Below are positions 6,263 through 11,667 of a stretch of 11,667 nt of DNA, piece after piece (position 1 is the first letter of the stretch; each line of letters opens with the position of its first letter). The translations under genes and the position numbers were made by a program. The DNA comes from an uncultured Ruminococcus sp. Lineage in GTDB: Bacteria; Bacillota; Clostridia; Oscillospirales; Acutalibacteraceae. The stretch is taken from assembly GCA_902762335.1 (NCBI GenBank), contig CACWNZ010000017.1, positions 1 to 11,667 of the forward strand, written 5' to 3'. Below the pieces are notes generated by a model. That model was not told the origin of the DNA and ran no database searches. It was given only the letters and a program-made list of their open reading frames with translations.

Positions 6263-8851
6263 TTATTGACCCTTTGCATCGAACCACGTTTTGCCGATAC
6301 CCGCATCTGCTGTCAGCTTAAGCGAAAGAGATACGGCGTTCTCCATTTCCTCGCTCAGCAGAGCCGCCGCCTTTAACGCCTCGTCCTCGGGCGCTTCGAC
6401 TATCAGCTCATCGTGGACCTGAAGTATCAGCCTTGAACGCATATTTTCCCTTTTAAGTCTGTCATAGACCCTTATCATCGCGATCTTGATTATATCGGCA
6501 GCCGTGCCCTGAATGGGCATATTCCTTGCCACTCTCTCACCGAATGCCCTCATGTTGAAGTTGGACGACGTAAGCTCGGGCAGATACCTTCTCCTTCCGA
6601 ACATCGTCGTGACGTAGCCGTCCTTTTTAGCCTTTTCAACTACGTCCTTCATATATTTATCTATGCCCGAATACAGCGCAAGATAGCTTTTTATATAGCC
6701 CTCTGCTTCCTTTCGGGAAACGCCTATATCCTTTGAGAGGGAGAACGCTCCTATGCCGTAAACTATTCCGAAGTTTACCGCCTTAGCCCTGCTCCTGAGG
6801 GTCGGCGTGACCATATCCTTGGGCAGACCGAACACCTTTGCCGCTGTTGCGGTGTGTATATCCTCACCGTTTCTGAAGGCATCGAGCATATTCCTGTCGT
6901 CGGCTATATGGGCAAGCACTCTCAGCTCTATCTGAGAATAGTCCGCATCTACAAGGACACAGCCGTCCTTTGCGGTAAAGAAGCGTCTGAACTCCTTGCC
7001 CCTCTCGGTCCTTACGGGGATATTCTGCAGATTAGGCTCGGTAGAGCTTATCCTGCCCGTTCTCGTTTCGGTCTGATTGAAGCTTGAGTGTATCCTGCCG
7101 TCGGGAGCTATGACCTTGAGAAGTCCGTCGCAGTAGGTGGATTTCAGCTTCGTCAAAGCTCTGTACTCAAGTATCATATCGATTATCGGGTGATAGTCCC
7201 TCAGCTCCTCAAGCACCTCGGCATTCGTTGAATACCCGCTCTTGGTCTTTTTCTTTGCGGGCAGACCGAGACTCTCAAACAGCACGGCGCCGAGCTGCTT
7301 CGGTGAGTTTATATTGAACTCCTGTCCCGCCTTTTCGTATATCTCCGACTGTAATCTGTCTATATCCCTTTGCAGGGCCTTTCCGTAATCGGCAATGCCC
7401 TTTTTGTCCACCTCAAAGCCCGAATACTCCATATCCGCAAGCACCCGGGCAAGGGGCAGCTCTATCTCATCGAGGAGCTTCGTCTGACCGTTTGAGTCTA
7501 TCTCCTTTTTCAGCCTGCCGCAAAGCGGAACGAGCATTGCAAGTCTGCTGTCGGTATCGCACTTGTACGGCGCTGTTTCGTATTCCTGAACGAGCCTTTC
7601 GATAGTATAGTCCGAAGAATTCGGGTTGAGAAGATAAGCCGCAAGGCTCGTATCGAACACGACAGAACGGCACTCGGTACCGTTCCTTATTGCTGCGGCA
7701 AAAAGCCGTTTTGAATCATCGGTGCGCTTTTTTATAGTCTCATCGCAGAGCAGACCGTCGATAAAGCTCTCAAAGCCCTCGGTAAATCTGTCTGCGGAAT
7801 ATATCTTATTATCGGCGCACAGCTCTATGGAAGCTATGCCCTGTTCGTCAGTCTGCGCAAGAATATCGCAGGTCTTGCCTGCAAGCTGCTTCAAAAGTGT
7901 ATCGAGGGCAGGCGGCTCTGCATGGACAAGCTCGTTTATCTCCGTCTTTTTATCGGGAGCGGAGCTGATATGCGATGCCTCGTTCTCAAGACCTAACTTC
8001 TTTATCAGCGAGAAAAGCTCGAGTCTTGCCATAAGACGGGCAGCCGCAGCCCTGTCGCCCTTTTCTATGGCATAACGGGAAAGCTCGGTATCCACGGGCG
8101 CATCTGTGCGTATCGTGCCGAGTATCAGGCTCATATAGGCGCTGTCCTTGCCTTCCTCAAGCTTTTTTCTCGTGCCCTGCTTTATGTCGGGAGAGCCGAT
8201 ATTCTCATATACCCCGTCAAGACTGCCGAATTTTGCGATAAGCTCGCCGGCGCCCTTCGGCCCTATGCCTGCTACCCCGGGTATGCAGTCCGATGAGTCT
8301 CCCTGAATAGCCTTTATATCAATGAGCTGCTTCGGCTCAACGCCGTATACCTCTTTTATCTTGTCGGTATCATAAAGCGTTACCTCGGGCTTTCCAAACT
8401 TGGTCGCGGCAAGCCTGACGCTGACGGTATCGCTTACGAGCTGAAGGCTGTCCCTGTCGCCCGTTGCGATGACACATTCGCAGCCCTGCTTCGTGCAGGC
8501 TGACGCCAGCGTGCCTAATATATCGTCCGCCTCAAAGCCCTCGCAGGTAACTATCCTGTAGCCTAAATACCCTAAAAGCTCCTTGAGCGGCTCAAGCTGA
8601 GAAGCCAGCTCAGGGGGCATTCCCTTGCGGTTCGCCTTATAGCCCGAATAAGCCTTATGCCTGAAGGTAGGCGCTTTCAGGTCGAACGCTACTGCCGCGT
8701 GATCGGGCTCACATTCCGCAAGCAGCTTCATAAGCGTCGTCAGAAAGCCGTATATCGCGTTGGTATACTGTCCTTCCTTTGTGGTGAGCGGCTTTATTCC
8801 GTAATATGCGCGGTTGAGTATGCTGTTTCCGTCAATAACCAAAAGCTTCAT
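6263..8851 (-). CDS. polA: DNA polymerase I
   Basis: Repair and Okazaki-fragment polymerase with 5' nuclease, 862 residues. The 5' nuclease domain (about 1-290) shows VIDGNSILNRA (5-15), CEGFEADDILGTLA (103-116), ATGDRDS (129-135) and the helix-hairpin-helix around DSSDCIPGVAGIGPKG (185-200). The middle domain (about 300-465) keeps the fold (FDTSLAAYLLNP, 399-410), but the strand where E. coli has its catalytic Asp-Glu pair reads DILAQTDEQGIA, so proofreading is probably absent, as in Bacillus and Thermus enzymes. The polymerase domain has motif A DADYSQIELR (635-644), the O-helix RSRAKAVNFGIVYG (686-699, with F694 at the sugar-selectivity site) and motif C QVHDE (811-815). The ATG at 8851 has GAGAGGA (8867-8861) 9 bp upstream and is 18 bp after alr. 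Full length and intact. Confidence 0.98.
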   Translation of the reverse strand: MKLLVIDGNSILNRAYYGIKPLTTKEGQYTNAIYGFLTTLMKLLAECEPDHAAVAFDLKAPTFRHKAYSGYKANRKGMPPELASQLEPLKELLGYLGYRIVTCEGFEADDILGTLASACTKQGCECVIATGDRDSLQLVSDTVSVRLAATKFGKPEVTLYDTDKIKEVYGVEPKQLIDIKAIQGDSSDCIPGVAGIGPKGAGELIAKFGSLDGVYENIGSPDIKQGTRKKLEEGKDSAYMSLILGTIRTDAPVDTELSRYAIEKGDRAAAARLMARLELFSLIKKLGLENEASHISSAPDKKTEINELVHAEPPALDTLLKQLAGKTCDILAQTDEQGIASIELCADNKIYSADRFTEGFESFIDGLLCDETIKKRTDDSKRLFAAAIRNGTECRSVVFDTSLAAYLLNPNSSDYTIERLVQEYETAPYKCDTDSRLAMLVPLCGRLKKEIDSNGQTKLLDEIELPLARVLADMEYSGFEVDKKGIADYGKALQRDIDRLQSEIYEKAGQEFNINSPKQLGAVLFESLGLPAKKKTKSGYSTNAEVLEELRDYHPIIDMILEYRALTKLKSTYCDGLLKVIAPDGRIHSSFNQTETRTGRISSTEPNLQNIPVRTERGKEFRRFFTAKDGCVLVDADYSQIELRVLAHIADDRNMLDAFRNGEDIHTATAAKVFGLPKDMVTPTLRSRAKAVNFGIVYGIGAFSLSKDIGVSRKEAEGYIKSYLALYSGIDKYMKDVVEKAKKDGYVTTMFGRRRYLPELTSSNFNMRAFGERVARNMPIQGTAADIIKIAMIRVYDRLKRENMRSRLILQVHDELIVEAPEDEALKAAALLSEEMENAVSLSLKLTADAGIGKTWFDAKGQ

Positions 8852-8869
8852 ACTGCGCCGTCCTCTCTG

Positions 8870-10069
8870 TCAGTCCTCGTTTACGGGTCTTATGCTGTCC
8901 ATTATACCCACGCTTTTGCCGTGGTGTATGTATACTCTCGGAACTCTTTTGCCCACAAGGCACACTAATTCATAGTTTATCGTTCCGGTCATTTCTGCCA
9001 TTTCGTCAAAGGAAAAGCTGCCGTCCGAGCCGTCGCCTATGACCAGCACCTCATCTCCGGGGCGCACGTCATCTATCCCGCTCACGTCAAGCATGAGCTG
9101 ATCCATACATACCCTGCCTATAACGGGCGCTCTCCTGCCCTTGACGGTCATATACGCCCTGTTGCCGAGGCTCCTCGTATAGCCGTCCGCATAGCCTATC
9201 GGCACGGTGGCTATCTTCGTCGGGGCTTTGGTAACAAAGGTGCCGCCGTAGCTCACGGGCGTATCAGGCTCAACGGTCTTTACCTGAGCGATAACGCTCT
9301 TTATCTGCATTGCGGGTCTGAGGTCAAGCCTCTGCGCAAGCTTTGCCGAGGGGGACAGCCCGTAAAGGATTATCCCCGCCCTCACACAGTCGAAATGCGC
9401 ATTTTTATAGTCTATTATAGCACCGCTGTTTGAGCAGTGTACCACCCTGAAGCTCACTCCGTCCGCTCTGAGCTTATCTACCGCCGCCGAGAAGCAGTCA
9501 AGCTGATGCTCCGTAGCGGCTCTGCCCTCGTCCGCCTCGTCCGACACCGCAAAGTGGGTGAATATCCCCTCGCATTCAAGCCCTTCAAGAGCGCAGGCTC
9601 TCTTTATCTGTTCTATCGAGTCCTTATCGCGCTCCGTATCCTGATACATAAAGCCTATCCTGCTCATGCCGGTATCAAGCTTTATGTGTATCTTCACCTT
9701 AACGCCCTGTTTTACCGCCTCATCTGACAGCTCACGGGCGTATTCCTCTGAAAACACCGCCTGACTTATATTATTGTCGGCAAGCTCCCCTGCCATACTT
9801 GCGGGCGTAAATCCGAGTATCAGCACGGGCAGGCTTATCCCGTTCTCCCGGAGCTGCATAGCTTCCTCTATATTCGACACCGCAAAACGATTCGCGCCAA
9901 GCTTCTCATAAAGCTTACCGAGAAACACCGCCCCGTGTCCGTAGGCGTCCGCCTTAATCACGCACATTATTCCCGCTTTCGGGTCTGCGGCTTTTCTTAT
10001 TTCCCTGAAATTATGCTTAAGGGCATCGACGTCTACCTCTGCCCATGTTCTTCTCAGATATTTACTCAT
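8870..10069 (-). CDS. alr: Alanine racemase
   Basis: PLP enzyme interconverting L- and D-alanine, supplying D-Ala for peptidoglycan; 399 residues, normal length. The N-terminal barrel has the PLP lysine K39 in VIKADAYGHG (37-46), LDTGMSRIGF (131-140), HCSNSGA (211-217) and the phosphate-side R230. The C-terminal beta domain has the second catalytic residue Y274 in VSYGGTF, GYADGY (292-297), RVCMDQLMLDV (319-329) and TGTINYEL (361-368). The start is ATG 10069, with GGGGAG (10082-10077) 7 bp upstream; the in-frame TTG at 10084 overlaps that site. It is the first gene of the long minus-strand operon, directly behind a strong promoter, so D-Ala supply, PolA and TsaD share a message. No signs of transfer or damage. 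Confidence 0.97.
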   Translation of the reverse strand: MSKYLRRTWAEVDVDALKHNFREIRKAADPKAGIMCVIKADAYGHGAVFLGKLYEKLGANRFAVSNIEEAMQLRENGISLPVLILGFTPASMAGELADNNISQAVFSEEYARELSDEAVKQGVKVKIHIKLDTGMSRIGFMYQDTERDKDSIEQIKRACALEGLECEGIFTHFAVSDEADEGRAATEHQLDCFSAAVDKLRADGVSFRVVHCSNSGAIIDYKNAHFDCVRAGIILYGLSPSAKLAQRLDLRPAMQIKSVIAQVKTVEPDTPVSYGGTFVTKAPTKIATVPIGYADGYTRSLGNRAYMTVKGRRAPVIGRVCMDQLMLDVSGIDDVRPGDEVLVIGDGSDGSFSFDEMAEMTGTINYELVCLVGKRVPRVYIHHGKSVGIMDSIRPVNED

Positions 10070-10076
10070 CGGCTCA

Positions 10077-10082
10077 CTCCCC
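10077..10082 (-). promoter_or_regulatory. Ribosome binding site fixing the alr start
   Basis: GGGGAG read on the minus strand at 10082-10077, 7 bp before ATG 10069. The upstream in-frame TTG (10084-10082) overlaps it, excluding the five-residue-longer version of Alr. Confidence 0.82.
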
Positions 10083-10146
10083 AATGATTATTCCGGCTTC
10101 TGTTCTGTCTGCCGTTTTTTCTCATTTTCTCTATGGTTTAACTTAT

Positions 10147-10176
10147 ATTGTACTCCCTGCACCCCCTCTCTGTCAA
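10147..10176 (-). promoter_or_regulatory. Sigma-A promoter of the alr-polA-tsaD operon
   Basis: On the minus strand: TTGACA (10176-10171), an 18-bp spacer that is unusually purine-rich, and TACAAT (10152-10147). Transcription would start near 10140, giving a leader of about 70 nt before alr. No riboswitch or attenuator fold is evident in that leader. Confidence 0.85.
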
Positions 10177-10207
10177 GCAGAGCACAAGACTGTTCACGGA
10201 TATTTTT

Positions 10208-10267
10208 AAGAATTCTTGAACGGTTTTTTAATGAATTTTGAATAACGGTTTACTCATTCAAAAACCG
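10208..10267. repeat. Cluster of short inverted and direct repeats upstream of the alr promoter
   Basis: AAGAATTCTT (10208-10217) is a perfect palindrome. TTGAA-CGGTTT (10216-10226) recurs as TTGAA-TAA-CGGTTT (10238-10251). CGGTTTTT (10221-10228) is inverted as AAAAACCG (10260-10267), with an inner AATGA/TCATT pair (10230-10234 with 10254-10258). It could be an operator for alr, or by chance in A/T-rich DNA; its right edge overlaps the proposed small-RNA terminator. Confidence 0.4.
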
Positions 10268-10298
10268 CCCGTCCCGCTGACCGCCCGTGACGGCGCGG
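10260..10298 (-). terminator. Possible minus-strand terminator in the alr-galE gap
   Basis: On the minus strand CCGCgCCGTC (10298-10289, one bulged G) pairs with GACGGGCGG (10273-10265) across a 15-nt loop, then TTTTT (10264-10260). No protein gene precedes it on this strand within the gap, so it may end a small RNA or shield the alr promoter. Competing pairings inside the loop lower certainty. Confidence 0.5.
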
Positions 10299-10348
10299 AA
10301 AAGATGATAGATTTTGAACGAAAGCTTTTCTTATGAGGCTTTCGTTTA
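10260..10348 (-). ncRNA. Candidate small RNA between galE and alr
   Basis: A promoter-like element (10384-10355) would start a transcript near 10348. About 90 nt later lies a hairpin followed by TTTTT (to 10260). In between are a clean 9-bp stem (AACGAAAGC with GCTTTCGTT, positions 10346-10338 and 10325-10317, 12-nt loop) and an unstructured, pyrimidine-rich linker (CTATCATCTTTTCC, about 10309-10296). A 5' hairpin, an exposed C/U-rich linker and a terminator hairpin are the usual parts of a trans-acting bacterial small RNA, and such linkers often contact ribosome binding sites. No known RNA family is recognised and there is no open frame of note. It could equally be an untranscribed spacer with chance repeats. 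Confidence 0.35.
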
Positions 10349-10354
10349 TTGCAT

Positions 10355-10384
10355 ATTATAGAATTACTTAGAAAAAACCGACAA
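10355..10384 (-). promoter_or_regulatory. Possible divergent promoter for the candidate small RNA
   Basis: On the minus strand TTGTCG (10384-10379), an 18-bp spacer and a perfect TATAAT (10360-10355). The -35 matches consensus at 4 of 6 positions. It lies back to back with the galE promoter, 4 bp between the two -35 boxes, so the two probably compete for polymerase. Confidence 0.45.
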
Positions 10385-10388
10385 AACA

Positions 10389-10418
10389 TTGACATTGAAG
10401 CTGTGCAAAGGGTATAAT
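10389..10418 (+). promoter_or_regulatory. Sigma-A promoter of galE
   Basis: Perfect TTGACA (10389-10394) and perfect TATAAT (10413-10418) with an 18-bp spacer; start of transcription near 10425. The -35 is embedded in a tandem CATTGA-CATTGA (10388-10399), which might be a regulator site or coincidence. Confidence 0.88.
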
Positions 10419-10454
10419 TGAATCATCAAATCCAAAACAAAAGGAGACATAACA

Positions 10455-11465
10455 ATGACTATTCTTGTAACAGGCGGAGCAGGCTATATAGGCAGCCATA
10501 CCTGCGTGGAGCTTCTCAATGCGGGCTATGACGTCGTATGCGTTGACAACTACTACAACAGCGTACCCGAGGTGCTCAACAGGGTAGAGAAGATCACGGG
10601 CAAGACCATTAAAAGATACGAGTGCGACATACGCGACAGAGAAGGTCTTGAAAAGGTATTCGGCGAAAACAAGGTAGACGCAGTTATCCATTTTGCGGGT
10701 CTTAAGGCTGTCGGCGAGTCCGCAAGGCTCCCGCTGCTCTATTACGAAAACAATATCTCGGGCAGCGTAGTTCTCTTCGAGGTAATGGAGAAGTTCGGCT
10801 GCAAGAAGATAGTATTCAGCTCGTCCGCCACGGTTTACGGCAATAATCCTATCCCCTACAAGGAGGATATGATAACCGGCGACGTAAGCAACCCCTACGG
10901 CAGAACAAAGCACTTTATCGAGCAGATACTCGGCGACGTATACAAGGCTGACAACGAGTGGAGCATTTCGCTTCTGCGCTATTTCAACCCCATAGGCGCG
11001 CACGAGAGCGGTCTAATAGGCGAGGATCCCAACGGCATACCGAACAATCTCATGCCCTATATCGCAAGGGTGGCTATAGGCAGACTGCCTCAGCTCACCG
11101 TATTCGGCGGCGACTACGACACCAAGGACGGCACCTGCATACGTGACTATATCCACGTTGTAGATCTTGCAAAGGCTCATCTCTGCGCTGTGGCAAAGAT
11201 ACTTGATACAACGGGCATAGAGGCTTACAACATAGGCAACGGCGTGGGCTACAGCGTTCTTGATATAATCAACGCCTTTGAAAAGGCAAGCGGCAAAAAG
11301 CTCAACTACGTCATCGGCGAAAGGCGCGCGGGCGACCTTCCCGCATTCTATGCAGATGCTTCAAAGGCTAACACGGAGCTTGGCTGGAAGGCTGAATACG
11401 GCATAGACAAGATGTGCGAAGACACATGGAATTTCCAGACGAAAAATCCCGAGGGCATAAAGTAA
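10455..11465 (+). CDS. galE: GalE, UDP-glucose 4-epimerase
   Basis: NAD-dependent epimerase interconverting UDP-glucose and UDP-galactose (some homologues also the N-acetyl forms), feeding galactose use and surface polysaccharide synthesis. 336 residues, the normal length. The Rossmann motif is TGGAGYIGS (6-14), followed by VDNYYNS (30-36), which contacts the NAD ribose, and DIRD (58-61). The short-chain dehydrogenase catalytic set is S124 in FSSSATVYG and Y148-x3-K152 in NPYGRTK. RYFNPIGAHESG (175-186) and the RDYIHVVDLA segment (230-239) complete the GalE signature. The ATG at 10455 has AAGGAG (10441-10446) 8 bp upstream. It has its own promoter and terminator, so is transcribed alone, with no gal genes beside it. 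Whether it also accepts GlcNAc substrates cannot be read from the sequence. Confidence 0.97.
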   Translation: MTILVTGGAGYIGSHTCVELLNAGYDVVCVDNYYNSVPEVLNRVEKITGKTIKRYECDIRDREGLEKVFGENKVDAVIHFAGLKAVGESARLPLLYYENNISGSVVLFEVMEKFGCKKIVFSSSATVYGNNPIPYKEDMITGDVSNPYGRTKHFIEQILGDVYKADNEWSISLLRYFNPIGAHESGLIGEDPNGIPNNLMPYIARVAIGRLPQLTVFGGDYDTKDGTCIRDYIHVVDLAKAHLCAVAKILDTTGIEAYNIGNGVGYSVLDIINAFEKASGKKLNYVIGERRAGDLPAFYADASKANTELGWKAEYGIDKMCEDTWNFQTKNPEGIK

Positions 11466-11490
11466 GCGATAACTCAATAATTCACTGCAA

Positions 11491-11524
11491 ACGGCTGTCA
11501 CCGAACGGGGTGGCGGTCGTTTTT
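11491..11524 (+). terminator. Rho-independent terminator of galE
   Basis: ACGGCTGTCACC (11491-11502) pairs with GGTGGCGGTCGT (11509-11520) through 12 bp including three G-T wobbles, with a 6-nt loop, followed by TTTTT (11520-11524). It starts 26 bp after the galE stop. Confidence 0.87.
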
Positions 11525-11605
11525 GTATATTGGTGTCGTGTTAATGCGTTTGCAAAATATTGTTTCGACAATTTTCACAAAAATATGAAAGATCATGAAA
11601 TACTA

Positions 11606-11634
11606 TTGATTTTATTTACAGATTATGATATTAT
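11606..11634 (+). promoter_or_regulatory. Promoter-like element for a gene beyond the window
   Basis: TTGATT (11606-11611), a 17-bp spacer and TATTAT (11629-11634). A perfect 11-bp inverted repeat TGATA-T-TATCA (11626-11636) covers the -10 box and could be a repressor site. GGGAGGG (11650-11656) downstream could be a ribosome binding site, but no start codon follows before the window ends. Confidence 0.5.
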
Positions 11635-11667
11635 CAAATAAAGCAAAGTGGGAGGGCTTCACCTTTC

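Noticed and set aside
10368..11003. Minus-strand 211-residue reading frame
   Set aside because: It is antisense to galE, whose motifs are complete; its apparent length follows from galE codon bias.
11553..11574. ATTGT-TTCG-ACAAT hairpin with flanking A and T tracts
   Set aside because: The stem is only 5 bp and A/T-rich; the galE terminator just upstream is far stronger.
11414..11641. Plus-strand 75-residue reading frame over the galE end
   Set aside because: It overlaps the galE 3' end in another frame and crosses the galE terminator and the next promoter.

Overview
The window looks like chromosomal DNA from a Gram-positive gut or rumen Clostridia species, most likely Oscillospiraceae/Ruminococcus-like. 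This is inferred from strong AGGAG-type ribosome binding sites, textbook TTGACA/TATAAT promoters, frequent AGA/AGG and ATA codons, a lipoprotein signal, a proofreading-deficient PolA and the overall gene content. No rRNA, tRNA, CRISPR array, insertion sequence or phage gene was seen.

Layout. (1) Bases 1-2365, + strand: the 3' part of murF (its start lies outside the window), a small acidic/membrane protein directly behind it, then a second small membrane protein with its own strong promoter and a UUCG-loop terminator. The two membrane proteins share a C-terminal FFxSCxxC motif and look like diverged paralogues. (2) Bases 2418-3675, + strand: a single-gene unit with promoter, PrsA/SurA-like lipoprotein and terminator. 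(3) Bases 3704-10176, - strand: one long transcription unit in the order alr, polA, low-molecular-weight protein phosphatase, rimI, tsaD, zeta-toxin-like kinase. All genes are within about 30 bp of each other or overlap. There is a good promoter upstream of alr and a terminator whose loop contains the last gene's stop codon. (4) Bases 10177-10454: an intergenic region with a possible minus-strand small RNA and the galE promoter. (5) Bases 10389-11524, + strand: galE with promoter and terminator. (6) Bases 11525-11667: a promoter-like leader for a gene beyond the window.

How it fits together. MurF adds D-Ala-D-Ala to the peptidoglycan precursor and Alr makes D-alanine. GalE interconverts UDP-hexoses for surface polysaccharide or galactose use. 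TsaD is the catalytic subunit for t6A tRNA modification; RimI is its usual neighbour. PolA does DNA repair and primer removal. The lipoprotein probably acts at the outer face of the membrane.

The most notable points are: the last gene of the long operon, a zeta-toxin/UNAG-kinase-like P-loop protein, is interrupted by one in-frame TAG at codon 24 while the remaining 164 codons stay open and conserved; a compact promoter-hairpin-terminator arrangement between alr and galE looks like an unannotated small RNA; and the phosphatase carries the CTGNTCR loop described for protein-arginine phosphatases.
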